Shown piece by piece: positions 26,695 through 35,960 of a stretch of 64,000 bases of DNA. The translations under genes were made by a program, and so were the position numbers. The DNA comes from Deltaproteobacteria bacterium. Its GTDB lineage: Bacteria > UBA10199 > JACPAL01 > JACOUP01. The DNA lies in assembly GCA_016177765.1 (NCBI GenBank), contig JACOUP010000008.1, positions 563,021-627,020 on the forward strand. Direction: 5' to 3'. The notes beneath the pieces are model-generated. The model had not been told where the DNA came from. It saw nothing but the letters and a program-made list of their open reading frames with translations, and ran no database searches. The stretch's first letter is position 1; the number at the start of each line of letters is the position of its first letter.

Positions 26695-28117
26695 AAATAT
26701 CAAAATACAGGGCAAATTCCCACGGGACAGGGCGGAGCCGGACCGGATTGACCTCATTTTCTGTCTTGTACTCAATCCATCTTTCGATCACATCCTCGGT
26801 AAAGACATCCCCCTTCAGCAGGAAGGCATGATCCTTCTTGAGGGCGGCGAGCGACTCCTCCAAAGTCCCAGGGACGTGGGGGACGTTTTGCAGCTCCTCG
26901 GGAGAGAGGGAGTAGATATCCTTATCCAGAGGCTGACCCGGATCGATTCGGTTCTGGATCCCGTCAAGGCCGGCCATCAGCAGGGCGGCAAACCCCAGGT
27001 ACGGATTGCAGGAGGGGTCCGGGAAACGGACCTCGACCCTCTTGGCCTTCGGCGATTGTGAGTACATCGGGATCCGGCAGGCGGCGGAACGGTTTCGTGA
27101 AGAATAGGCGAGGTTCACCGGCGCCTCAAAGCCCGGCACCAACCGTCGATAAGAATTGGTCGTTGGATTGGTAAAGGCACAGATCGCAGGGGCATGCTTG
27201 ATGATACCCCCAATATAGTAAAGCCCCATCTCGGAGAGACCACTGTACTTGTTACCGGCAAAGAGAGGGGTATCCCCCTTCCAGATTGACTGGTGGCAAT
27301 GCATGCCGGAACCGTTATCATTATAGAGGGGTTTCGGCATGAAGGTGACCGTTTTGCCATGACGGCGGGCGACATTTTTCAAGACATACTTGAACCAGCA
27401 GAGGTTGTCGGCCATCCGGGTTAGGGTATCAAATCGCATGTCGATCTCACACTGGCCGGCGGTCGCCACCTCATGGTGCTGACACTCAATGACGATTCCC
27501 AGCTTTTCCATCTCCAAGACCATTTCTGACCGGATATCCTGCAAGGTATCGGTGGGAGGAACCGGAAAATACCCCTCCTTGAAGCGGGGCAGGTATCCAA
27601 GATTGGTCTGGCCGGTCACCAATTTATCCTGACCTGAATTCCATCGTCCCTCGACGGAATCAATCTTGTAGAATCCGAAGTTGTGGGACTGATCAAAAGA
27701 AACGGAATCAAAGACGAAAAATTCCGCCTCCGGCCCAAAAAAGATTTTGTCACCAATTCCGGTCGTTTTAACATAAGCCTCCGCCTTGCGGGCCACGTAA
27801 CGGGGATCCCGGCTGTACGGTTCTTTGGTCACCGGATCAACGATATTGCAAATCATCGAAAAGGTCGGGATGGAACAAAATGGATCCATGACCGCCGTTT
27901 GCGGGTCCGGGAGGACCAGCATGTCCGAGGCATTGATCGCCTGCCAGCCGCGGATGGAGGAACCGTCAAATCCGTACCCCTCTTCAAAATTGGATTCGGT
28001 AAACTGGGAGATCGGCACCGAGAAATGCTGCCAGACGCCGGGAAAATCAATGAACTTCAGATCGAGAAACTTGGCCTTGTTTTCCTTGGCCATCGCCAAA
28101 ACTTCCTTCGGTGTCAT
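26693..28117 (-). CDS. glnA: glutamine synthetase type I
   Basis: Makes glutamine from glutamate, ammonia and ATP. At 474 aa it is the GSI-beta type. It has [22 protein letters not shown] near the N-terminus, active-site segments [26 protein letters not shown] and [10 protein letters not shown], and the C-terminal [12 protein letters not shown] carrying the tyrosine that GlnE adenylylates in enterobacteria. Last gene of the porin-amtB-PII-PII-glnA run, 18 bases after the second PII gene. Probably transcribed from the sigma-54 promoter at 31.5 kb; I see no separate promoter. Confidence 0.97.
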   Translation of the reverse strand: MTPKEVLAMAKENKAKFLDLKFIDFPGVWQHFSVPISQFTESNFEEGYGFDGSSIRGWQAINASDMLVLPDPQTAVMDPFCSIPTFSMICNIVDPVTKEPYSRDPRYVARKAEAYVKTTGIGDKIFFGPEAEFFVFDSVSFDQSHNFGFYKIDSVEGRWNSGQDKLVTGQTNLGYLPRFKEGYFPVPPTDTLQDIRSEMVLEMEKLGIVIECQHHEVATAGQCEIDMRFDTLTRMADNLCWFKYVLKNVARRHGKTVTFMPKPLYNDNGSGMHCHQSIWKGDTPLFAGNKYSGLSEMGLYYIGGIIKHAPAICAFTNPTTNSYRRLVPGFEAPVNLAYSSRNRSAACRIPMYSQSPKAKRVEVRFPDPSCNPYLGFAALLMAGLDGIQNRIDPGQPLDKDIYSLSPEELQNVPHVPGTLEESLAALKKDHAFLLKGDVFTEDVIERWIEYKTENEVNPVRLRPVPWEFALYFDI

Positions 28118-28135
28118 ACGAACTTCCTCCTTACT

Positions 28136-28483
<348 letters not shown>

Positions 28484-28555
28484 TTACATTCAGAACGAGG
28501 CAGCCCTAACATGAGATCCTTTAGCCTGTCTAGAATATTTTATGTAAGTATTTCT

Positions 28556-28571
28556 AATCCCCTCGGGGATT
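28556..28571 (-). terminator. hairpin after the first PII gene
   Basis: AATCCCC-TC-GGGGATT, a 7-bp stem 9 bases beyond the stop of the upstream PII gene (28580). The T-tract after it is weak. It may partly terminate or adjust expression between the two PII genes. Confidence 0.4.
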
Positions 28572-28579
28572 GAAATGCT

Positions 28580-28933
<354 letters not shown>

Positions 28934-30313
28934 TTACTTAACTGTCTGGAAATCAGGATAAGCCCTGTTCCCATGTTCACCAAAATCGAGTCCCTCCATC
29001 TCTTCTTCGGGAGTAACACGAAGCCCGAGCAGAAGTTTGATCAAGCCCCAGACCAAACCGGCGGCGACAACCGTAAAGAGGGCTACCGTCACAACACCGA
29101 TCAGCTGAGCCATCAACTGCTCCGTTCCCCCCCCGAAAAAGAGCCCATCTTTGACCGTGTTCGGGGTGATCTCCTTTTGAGCAAACAGGCCTAACGACAA
29201 GGTCCCCCAAACGCCATTCATCAGGTGTACGGAAAGGGCCCCCACAGGATCGTCAATCTGCAGTTTGTCAAAGAAGGAAACCGATAAAACAACCAAAACC
29301 CCCGCGACGAGACCGATGATGACAGAACTGGTCACACTCACAAAGGCGCAGGGGGCGGTTACCGCCACCAGACCGGCCAGTGTCCCGTTTAGGATCATCC
29401 CTATATCCGGTTTTCCCAATAGCAACCAGGCCATCGCCGTCGCCGAAAGGGTCGCCGCCGCTCCCGCCATATTCGTCGTGACCGCAATATGCCCGATATG
29501 GGCCCAGTCTGCCGCCATGGTCGAACCGGGGTTAAAACCAAACCAGCCCAGCCACAAAATCAAACAGCCGAGGGTCGCCGTTGACATGTTGTGTCCCGGG
29601 ATCGGACGAACCTTGCCATCCTTGTATTTCCCGATACGGGGACCCAGGAACAAAATCCCCATGAGAGCGGCCCATCCCCCCACGGAATGGACAACCGTGG
29701 ACCCGGCAAAATCAAAGAATCCTTTTTTGGCCAGCCAGCCCCCTCCCCAGATCCAGTGCCCGGTAGTCGGGTACATGAGGGCCACAATGATGAAAGAAAA
29801 AACGATAAAGGAGTGAAATTTGATCCTCTCAGCGACAGCCCCAGAAACAATCGTCGCGGCCGTTCCGGCAAAAACAAGTTGAAAGAAGAATTTGACAAGA
29901 AGAGGGACACCGGTCCAGTTCAAGGAGCCGTAAACCCCCTGGTACGCCTCTCCCAGGGCAGGGCTGTTGTCGGCGCCCCCCAGGAACCAGAGTCCCTGCT
30001 GGCCTGTCCAGCCGGTCCCATCGCCGAACATGAGGCCAAAACCAAGTATCCAGTAGGCGATTGAAGAAACGGCGAAGACAATAAAGTTCTTCGCTAAAAT
30101 GTTAACACAATTCTTTTCCCGGCAAAAACCGGATTCAACTAACGCGAAACCGGCATTCATCCAGAAGACAAGGAAGGCGGTAATCAGTGTCCAAACCGTA
30201 TCAGCGGCGATTTTTAAATCGCCCACTTCCTGGGCATTGGCCATCGCCGGTATCATCCCGCTCCCAAGGACAACCGCCGCCAACGCAAGAAAGATGTTTT
30301 TTCGTTTTGTCAT
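28934..30313 (-). CDS. amtB: ammonium transporter AmtB
   Basis: Trimeric ammonium channel. An N-terminal signal-like sequence ends near ANAQEVGDL, followed by about 11 membrane helices. Family signatures include FWMNAGFALVESGFCREKN (helix 1), GAVAERIKFHSF, the pore His region GSTVVHSVGGWAALMG, and the second pore His in DPVGALSVHLMNGVWG. The cytoplasmic C-terminal tail (VTPEEEMEGLDFGEHGNRAYP) is the region contacted by GlnK. At 459 aa it is normal. It sits between the porin gene and the PII genes. Confidence 0.96.
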   Translation of the reverse strand: MTKRKNIFLALAAVVLGSGMIPAMANAQEVGDLKIAADTVWTLITAFLVFWMNAGFALVESGFCREKNCVNILAKNFIVFAVSSIAYWILGFGLMFGDGTGWTGQQGLWFLGGADNSPALGEAYQGVYGSLNWTGVPLLVKFFFQLVFAGTAATIVSGAVAERIKFHSFIVFSFIIVALMYPTTGHWIWGGGWLAKKGFFDFAGSTVVHSVGGWAALMGILFLGPRIGKYKDGKVRPIPGHNMSTATLGCLILWLGWFGFNPGSTMAADWAHIGHIAVTTNMAGAAATLSATAMAWLLLGKPDIGMILNGTLAGLVAVTAPCAFVSVTSSVIIGLVAGVLVVLSVSFFDKLQIDDPVGALSVHLMNGVWGTLSLGLFAQKEITPNTVKDGLFFGGGTEQLMAQLIGVVTVALFTVVAAGLVWGLIKLLLGLRVTPEEEMEGLDFGEHGNRAYPDFQTVK

Positions 30314-30338
30314 GAGAAAGACCTCCTTAATTCAACCG

Positions 30339-31496
30339 TTAAAATGAGTAGATCAGTTGGCTTGCCACCGTGTCCTGGAATTTTTTGGAAGAACCACTGC
30401 CGGTTAAAAACGAGGTTTGGTCTCCCTGATCATGACGGAATTCAAAGCGGAGATCCAAACCATCCGTGAGGTAGAGGTGAGAGGTCAGAGTCCCCTCATA
30501 GAGCTTGCTTGAAGCAACGGCGCCAGTCGGTACCCCCAGAGTTCCGACATCATCCTTGTAAAATTCTCCGCGGAGGGTCAGGCCAAAACGATCCATCGGT
30601 TTCCAATGAACATAACCGGCGACTCCCTGCCAGTCGGCAAGACCGTTGGTACCACCCAATCCCCCATCCCGACCCAGATTGTAGTTGAGGGTAAAGGTCC
30701 ACTTTGGGTTCAAGGCATAGGTGGCGATGGCATCGATCAAGGTACGGATCGGGCTGTTCTTCCCCGCCGTCTCAGGACCCACCGTGCCCCCTAGAGTAAA
30801 GGTGAATTTGTCAAACGGTTTGATCGTCAACATCCCATGGGCGCTCTTGCCGCTGTTGTTATCAACAACATTATTCCACCCATTGACGATCCCGAGGTCA
30901 AGGCTGATCCAATCGGCAAAGGGATAACTGGCAACGATCCCGGTATGGGTAAACGGAATAGCGTAATTAAACAGGAGACCTCGTGAGACGTTATTGTTGG
31001 AGGCCGCCTCGATCACCTCGGCCCCGTGGAGCGTCACAAACTTCCCCACCTTGACAGTGAGTCCATTCCCAACATCCGCCTTCAAGGCAATATAGGCCTG
31101 TTGGAGGTCAAAAAATTCGGTTGTCCCGAGACCGGCCGCATGAAAGGCGGCCACGTCGTGACCAAAATCGAGATCGGTCCGGAAGGTCACCCAATCAGTG
31201 GGGCTGTTTTCAATCGCCAGCTCGACCAGACCGACATTAAAAGTATTGGCATTGGCGTCAAAGACCCGGTAACCGTTGATTGCCGGGGCCACCGATGAAG
31301 TGGTCACCGGCCGATTGAAATTGTAATTATAATTGACATCTGCTGAACCACTCACCTTGGTCTTCTGCCAAAACGGGATTGATCCCGAGGGGTGATCCGC
31401 CCCCGATTCTTCCTCGGCAAAGGCGACCTCGGAGAGGGCAAATAAAAACAGTGTCGAAAAAAGGAACAAGGCAAGATACCTGAAAGTTTGTCGCAT
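30339..31496 (-). CDS. outer-membrane beta-barrel porin (BBP2/OmpL-like)
   Basis: I use the ATG at 31496 (MRQTFRYLALFLFSTLFLFALSEVAFA), a signal peptide cleaved near EEESGA. The frame extends upstream, but the sigma-54 promoter lies there. The rest is alternating beta sequence with aromatic girdles (WVTFRTDLDFG, FTFTLGGTVGPE, WTFTLNYNLGRDGG) and a C-terminal SQLIYSF, ending in the Phe typical of barrel proteins. Similar putative beta-barrel porins often accompany amt/glnK genes. Probably the entry pore for ammonium or another nitrogen source; that role is inferred from the operon. Confidence 0.85.
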   Translation of the reverse strand: MRQTFRYLALFLFSTLFLFALSEVAFAEEESGADHPSGSIPFWQKTKVSGSADVNYNYNFNRPVTTSSVAPAINGYRVFDANANTFNVGLVELAIENSPTDWVTFRTDLDFGHDVAAFHAAGLGTTEFFDLQQAYIALKADVGNGLTVKVGKFVTLHGAEVIEAASNNNVSRGLLFNYAIPFTHTGIVASYPFADWISLDLGIVNGWNNVVDNNSGKSAHGMLTIKPFDKFTFTLGGTVGPETAGKNSPIRTLIDAIATYALNPKWTFTLNYNLGRDGGLGGTNGLADWQGVAGYVHWKPMDRFGLTLRGEFYKDDVGTLGVPTGAVASSKLYEGTLTSHLYLTDGLDLRFEFRHDQGDQTSFLTGSGSSKKFQDTVASQLIYSF

Positions 31497-31524
31497 AAGC
31501 ACTCCTTTCGTTTCTCTTACTCCA

Positions 31525-31540
31525 AGCAAATAGTGTGCCA
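31525..31540 (-). promoter_or_regulatory. sigma-54 promoter of the porin-amtB-PII-glnA operon
   Basis: Read on the minus strand: TGGCAC-ACTAT-TTGCT, an excellent match to TGGCAC-N5-TTGCW with the -24 GG and -12 GC at the required 10-base separation. It lies 29 bases upstream of the porin ATG (31496). I did not find a clear NtrC-type enhancer palindrome in the 120 bases to the divergent gene. Confidence 0.85.
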
Positions 31541-31660
31541 TTTTAAAAAAATAACCGGTGTCGATTTTTGTTCACCTTTTTTACAAGAGCCTGGCAACAC
31601 ACTGCCCTAAAAAAAGGCAGTTGACCTATTTTTGTGCAAAGACCATCCTTTCCCCTCTTT

Positions 31661-33271
31661 ATGAAAAAAACGGGTTTCCTCTTTTTCCTCCTCCTCTTTT
31701 TCGCCCCTCCCCTCTGGGGGTTCGGCAGTGTCAACGTTCCTGTGGATCATCCGGTCTACCGTGATATTGACCGGTTGATCGCCTTTGGGCTGATCCATGA
31801 AGCCATTTATGGACAGAGACCCTGGTCCCGGAGGGAAATTTCAAGAATGATCGAAGAGGCGTTGAAAAATGATGAAGAGAACCAACAGCAGGGAGCGGCC
31901 CCAATATTGGGCCGTCTGAAAAAGGAGTATCATGAAGAGCTGGTTCAGAGGGGAGCCCTCGAGGGGGAAAAGGATTTTAATACCCTTCATTTTCTGGAGA
32001 CCTCCCGTTTCTCCTTCACCTATTTCGACAGCCCTGTCCGAGCGGTCCCCAGAGATAACGGCGTCGGGGCCTTCATCGAGGCGGATATCAACCCCCTCAT
32101 TGCCAACCGGGAGGGGAGGTATTTTGCCAACGGGGAAACCCTTTCCCTCGAAACCTCCCACCGCGCGCAGATTGGACCCCACCTGGCCATCAATCTCCGC
32201 CCTGACTTCCGAGTCTTGATCGAAAAAGAGGGGAAAAATCGTCCCAAATTCTTTTTGCAGAATTTTTACGGGAGGTTGGAATTTGGAAATTTCGTCACAG
32301 AAATCGGACGTGACTCGCTCATCCTGGGTCAGGGGGAATACGGAGGTCATCTCCTTTCCAACAATGCGCGTCCCCTCGACATGATCCACTTCTCCAACGA
32401 TTCCCCTCTCTACAACCCCTGGCTCTTTAAATACTTGGGGCCGACCCGTTACAGTTTTTTTGTGGCCACGATGGGACCGGAGAGGGAATTCCCCTACACC
32501 CTTCTCGTCGGGCTAAAGATTTCCATCCGGCCGTGGTCCTTTTTTGAATTCGGCATCTCCAATATCTTTTTCATGGGGGGCCAGGGGGCCCCGGGCTTAA
32601 ATTTTCTGGACCCGATCTCCGAAATATTCCTCGTCCGTACCGGTAACAAGGTCACCAAGAATGTGGCCGATCACCGCGGCGGGCTTGACCTCCGGATCAC
32701 TATCCCCCCTTTGAGAAACTCGGCACTTTATGGAGAAGTCATGTTTGATGACCTGGGATTTGAGATCCTTGGCGGTGATCCGACTTATTACGAAGATCGC
32801 GCCGCCTATCTTGCCGGATTCTACATCCCGGCGATCGATCCTGAGGGGAAATTATCGCTTCGGATTGAGTATGAACATACCGACCCCCTCTTTTACCGGC
32901 ATGGCGTCTGGAACTTCGGCCACACCCTCAACCGGCATATCCTGGGGAGCGAGTTGGGCCCGGATGGCGACAAATTTCATATCAAAACAGTCTGGGACCT
33001 GCGTCAAACCTCCCAACTCGATTTTGTCTTCGACTGGGAGCTCCGGGATAGCGATATTTACACCTCCGGTGATGGCGATTATTTCCGGGATAAAAACGGC
33101 CCGCCTGAAAAGCGCTATCGTGTCGTCACCGGTTGGACTGAAAAATTCGGGGAAAGGATCGAACTTGCCGGAAACTTCGGTTATGAACGGGTCACCGGTT
33201 TTAATTTTGTCCCCGGGGTTGACCGGAATAATTTTTTAGGGGAGATCTCTTTTCTCTTTAAATGGGATTAA
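31661..33271 (+). CDS. Wzi/capsule-assembly-like outer-membrane protein
   Basis: Start ATG at 31661 (MKKTGFLFFLLLFFAPPLWG, signal peptide). An N-terminal SLH-like or helical segment (VDHPVYRDIDRLIAFGLIHEAIYGQRPWSRREISRMI) precedes a large beta-barrel with many aromatic strands ending in ISFLFKWD. This is the layout of the capsule assembly Wzi family, in which the barrel anchors or tethers surface polysaccharide. No polysaccharide genes are adjacent, so the substrate is unknown. It is divergent from the porin operon, and its last 4 bases overlap the convergent ferredoxin gene. Confidence 0.75.
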   Translation: MKKTGFLFFLLLFFAPPLWGFGSVNVPVDHPVYRDIDRLIAFGLIHEAIYGQRPWSRREISRMIEEALKNDEENQQQGAAPILGRLKKEYHEELVQRGALEGEKDFNTLHFLETSRFSFTYFDSPVRAVPRDNGVGAFIEADINPLIANREGRYFANGETLSLETSHRAQIGPHLAINLRPDFRVLIEKEGKNRPKFFLQNFYGRLEFGNFVTEIGRDSLILGQGEYGGHLLSNNARPLDMIHFSNDSPLYNPWLFKYLGPTRYSFFVATMGPEREFPYTLLVGLKISIRPWSFFEFGISNIFFMGGQGAPGLNFLDPISEIFLVRTGNKVTKNVADHRGGLDLRITIPPLRNSALYGEVMFDDLGFEILGGDPTYYEDRAAYLAGFYIPAIDPEGKLSLRIEYEHTDPLFYRHGVWNFGHTLNRHILGSELGPDGDKFHIKTVWDLRQTSQLDFVFDWELRDSDIYTSGDGDYFRDKNGPPEKRYRVVTGWTEKFGERIELAGNFGYERVTGFNFVPGVDRNNFLGEISFLFKWD

Positions 33272-33555
33272 TGAAGCCCTTCGCAGGCCCTCTGGACAAT
33301 GTCATCGAGGTCCTCTTCCCTGACCCCTTTGAGCCAGATATTATCCGGCATAATCAAGACATTCGGGCCCCACTTACAGACATCCAGACAGCCGGTCCGG
33401 CTGACCCGGATTTTTGTGTTGAGCTTCTTCTCCTTGATTTTATTTTTCAGGAGTTCTCTGATTTTTTCTCCGGCAGGGGCACAGCAGTCACCAGTCTCTC
33501 GTTTGTTTTCACAGACAAGGATATATTTTTGAAAGGCCGGTTTAGTCGCTTCCAT
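33268..33555 (-). CDS. thioredoxin-like [2Fe-2S] ferredoxin
   Basis: 95-aa protein with cysteines in ILVCENKRETGDCCAPAG and SRTGCLDVCKWGPN, the four-ligand pattern of thioredoxin-fold [2Fe-2S] ferredoxins (as in the NuoE C-domain). The gene abuts the peroxiredoxin gene (shared base at 33555), suggesting a redox pair, although the electron partners cannot be told from sequence. Confidence 0.85.
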   Translation of the reverse strand: MEATKPAFQKYILVCENKRETGDCCAPAGEKIRELLKNKIKEKKLNTKIRVSRTGCLDVCKWGPNVLIMPDNIWLKGVREEDLDDIVQRACEGLH

Positions 33556-34022
33556 TAGAGTGTCTTGAGAAATTCAAGGACCTCTGCGTTGTGCCCTTCC
33601 GGTTTCACCTTTTCGTAGATCTTGGCGATCTTCCCATCCTTGCCAATAATAAACGTCGTCCGGGCGACCCCCATGTACTCGCGGCCATACATACTCTTCT
33701 TGACCCAGACCCCGTAATCCCCGCAGGTTTTTTTCTCCGTATCGGCCAGCAGGATAAACGGGAGACGGAATTTGTCGATGAACCTGTTGTGGGCCTTGAC
33801 ATCATCCGGGCTGACCCCCAAGACCACCGCATCCACACCTTCAATCTTTTTGATCGAATCCCTGAAACCGCAGGCCTCCACCGTGCACCCGGGGGTGTCA
33901 TCCTTCGGGTAGAAGTAGAGGACGACGTTTTGCCTCCCCTTAAAATCTTTGAGCGAGACCTTTTTGTTATTTGATCCCAACAGGCCAAACTCCGGGGCCT
34001 TGTCCCCCTCTTTAAGTGCCAT
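33555..34022 (-). CDS. bcp: thioredoxin-dependent peroxiredoxin (Bcp/PrxQ type)
   Basis: Thiol peroxidase of the AhpC/TSA fold. The start MALKEGDKAPEFGLLG at 34022 follows a GGAGGGG Shine-Dalgarno; the longer frame upstream is not needed. The peroxidatic Cys is in DDTPGCTVEACGFRD and a second Cys five residues later is the PrxQ resolving position. The later KKTCGDYGVW contributes a third Cys. A -35-like TTGACA lies upstream at 34069-34074 (minus strand). Confidence 0.93.
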   Translation of the reverse strand: MALKEGDKAPEFGLLGSNNKKVSLKDFKGRQNVVLYFYPKDDTPGCTVEACGFRDSIKKIEGVDAVVLGVSPDDVKAHNRFIDKFRLPFILLADTEKKTCGDYGVWVKKSMYGREYMGVARTTFIIGKDGKIAKIYEKVKPEGHNAEVLEFLKTL

Positions 34023-34079
34023 AACCCCTCCTTTATATGGTGATTGATAAACCAAGGCTGACTGAAAATGTCAAGGTTT

Positions 34080-34092
34080 CCTAAAAATGATA
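34080..34092. repeat. left 13-bp direct repeat flanking the DUF4143 ATPase gene
   Basis: CCTAAAAATGATA, identical to 35390-35402. The pair encloses the ATPase gene exactly. It may be a duplicated target or recombination site left by insertion of that gene. Confidence 0.5.
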
Positions 34093-34106
34093 TAGGGCAC
34101 TGTTTC

Positions 34107-35324
34107 TCAGGGCAAAATTTGCAACCAATGGTCGGCGGAAACAACCCACCGCGCCAGTTTTCCCTCTTCTCTCTTCCTGCAAACGCCTCTTTGATGGACC
34201 AGTTGCACCGCCACCGGGACCTTCAGTCTTTCCTGATAATAAAGGAGTGAGGGGGAAAAGTTGGTATCACTCCATTTACACTCCACAAGAAGGAGAGGCC
34301 TGCTGTCACGGACGACGACAAAATCAACCTCCCGCTTTTCCCTGTCCCTCAGGTAGTGGAGTCGAAAAGATCCCTCCCCCGTAGCGCTCCAGGTCTCGAC
34401 CGCCTTCAGCAGATGAAGAGCAACCAGGTTCTCAAAGCGAAATCCCTCCTCCGTCACCTCGACCCAATCATAGAGATAAACCTTGGCCTCCTTCTTGAGC
34501 GTCCGTTTCAGGGAGGCGGTGAAAGGGGTTAATCGGAAAAGATAATAGAAAGAGGCGAGAAGTTGGACCCAATCTCTGACCGTTTCAAAGGCGACCCCGA
34601 CATCCTCTTTGAGGGCATTGAGGGAAATGGGATTTCCAACCCGCTCCGGGATCAGGTGAGAGAGCATTTCAAGGAGGGAAATTTCCCGGATCGGACTCGC
34701 ATCCCGAATATCTTGCCGAATCAGGACCCCTTTTCTCTCTCGAAACCAGAGGGTGTAAAAGTCGGAGGCCGCCTTTAAAAAAGGGTCTGGGAAACCGCTA
34801 AAACGGAACAACTGGTCATAGAGTTCCCGGCTGGAATCTTTGCGGGGAGGAAGATCACACAGAAGCTCTTTCGTCTCCTTCCAGTTCGGGAAACAACCCT
34901 GTACCTCTCCCATGGTCAGGGGAAAGAGGGGGAGAGAAAAATAACGCCCCAGCAGGCTATCCCCCCCTTTTTTAAAAAGATCCAGCCTGCCGCTGCCGGT
35001 TATCAGGAATCGGAACTCTCCGTGATACTTGTCAAAGGCTCCCTTGAGATAATTCTTCCAGCGGGCATATTTGTGGATCTCATCAAAAAGGAGGAGGGGA
35101 GGAGTTCCCCCTTCCCGATCCTCCCTCGCAAAAAAATAGGGGTCCTTGACCAGCCTTTTCTGGTCCCCCAAGTCATCCCAATTAAAATAGTGGCAAGGGC
35201 CCCACTGCTCTCCATACTGCCTGGCGAGGGTGGTCTTCCCTACCTGGCGGGGACCGGAGAGGAAGGCCATCTTGTTCCATTTCTTGAGGATTTTGTCCAG
35301 CAAGGGGGATAGGGTCCGCTGCAT
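34107..35324 (-). CDS. AAA+ ATPase with DUF4143 C-terminus
   Basis: 405 aa. Walker A is SGPRQVGKTTLARQ (about residues 23-36), Walker B is LLLFDEIHKY, and there is a sensor in FLITGSGRLDLF. The C-terminus has a winged-helix region and a PD-(D/E)XK-like end (EVDFVVVRDSRPLLLVECKWSD), the usual layout of the DUF4143 family. These are scattered accessory genes in bacteria with no settled function. It has its own leaderless-type promoter and is bounded by 13-bp direct repeats, unlike its neighbours. Confidence 0.85.
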   Translation of the reverse strand: MQRTLSPLLDKILKKWNKMAFLSGPRQVGKTTLARQYGEQWGPCHYFNWDDLGDQKRLVKDPYFFAREDREGGTPPLLLFDEIHKYARWKNYLKGAFDKYHGEFRFLITGSGRLDLFKKGGDSLLGRYFSLPLFPLTMGEVQGCFPNWKETKELLCDLPPRKDSSRELYDQLFRFSGFPDPFLKAASDFYTLWFRERKGVLIRQDIRDASPIREISLLEMLSHLIPERVGNPISLNALKEDVGVAFETVRDWVQLLASFYYLFRLTPFTASLKRTLKKEAKVYLYDWVEVTEEGFRFENLVALHLLKAVETWSATGEGSFRLHYLRDREKREVDFVVVRDSRPLLLVECKWSDTNFSPSLLYYQERLKVPVAVQLVHQRGVCRKREEGKLARWVVSADHWLQILP

Positions 35325-35331
35325 GATTTTA

Positions 35332-35359
35332 AGTCTAGACCGAACTCTAAAAATGTCAA
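35332..35359 (-). promoter_or_regulatory. promoter of the DUF4143 ATPase gene
   Basis: Minus strand: TTGACA (35354-35359), 16 bases, then TAGACT (35332-35337). The ATG at 35324 begins only about 7 bases after the -10, so the transcript would be leaderless or nearly so. No Shine-Dalgarno is seen. Confidence 0.55.
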
Positions 35360-35389
35360 GACTTTTTTAGACCTGGGTCGAGGAAAAAT

Positions 35390-35402
35390 CCTAAAAATGA
35401 TA
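35390..35402. repeat. right 13-bp direct repeat flanking the DUF4143 ATPase gene
   Basis: CCTAAAAATGATA, overlapping the last codons and stop of the outer-membrane barrel gene. Its twin lies at 34080-34092. Confidence 0.5.
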
Positions 35403-35960
35403 CTGCACCGTTGCCCGAAAGAGCGGGGTGTAAAGATCCCCATCGGCGATATGGGCGTAGTTGAGCCCGAACTGGGGGGCTAGCGTAAACTGTTCCCCCA
35501 TCCAGAATTCATAACCGATCCCGGAATCGACCGTGAAGCCGCTGTAGTAGGTGGTCCCCGGCATTCCAACGGCGCCAAAGCTGGCGCCGGAGGTAACCCG
35601 CATCATCTCATACCCAAAACCGCTGTAGGCGTAGAGGCCATCGACAATAAAGTAAAGAAGGGTCGGGGTCACCGGGATGAAGGTATAATTCACACCGGCC
35701 CGGCTGGTAAAATAACCACCACTCTCCAGATGAAGGGCAAACTGATCACTAAACCGATAACCGAGTTGGCCGATCCCACCCCCTCCGACCCGCTGGATCG
35801 CATTCGCCTCGTAACCCAGGGCACCCCCCAGTCCGATATAAAAACCACTCCTCGGCTCGTAAGAATCTTCCGCCTGAACAAGACGGGTCGTGAGGGTTAC
35901 CAGAACTGCCGTTATTATTAAAAAAAGAAGCTGTTTTTTAGGCACCCTAACCTCTTTCAT
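35391..35960 (-). CDS. outer-membrane beta-barrel protein of the candidate peptide operon
   Basis: 189 aa with a signal peptide (LLFLIITAVLVTLTTRLVQA) and then a small eight-strand type barrel: GFYIGLGGALGYEANA, IGQLGYRFSDQFALHLESGGYF, a C-terminal ATVQYHF ending in Phe. Similar to OmpW/OmpX-like opacity barrels in layout. Its start overlaps the stop of the protease gene by 4 bases (ATGA), so it is translationally coupled to the candidate peptide-processing gene. It could be an exit or reception pore, but that is speculation from position. Confidence 0.75.
   Translation of the reverse strand: MKEVRVPKKQLLFLIITAVLVTLTTRLVQAEDSYEPRSGFYIGLGGALGYEANAIQRVGGGGIGQLGYRFSDQFALHLESGGYFTSRAGVNYTFIPVTPTLLYFIVDGLYAYSGFGYEMMRVTSGASFGAVGMPGTTYYSGFTVDSGIGYEFWMGEQFTLAPQFGLNYAHIADGDLYTPLFRATVQYHF

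Noticed and set aside
34065-34075. AAAATGTCAAG repeated at 35350-35360 as a second flanking repeat
   Set aside because: Both copies coincide with TTGACA -35 promoter elements on the minus strand, which explains the match. Only the 13-bp repeat was kept.
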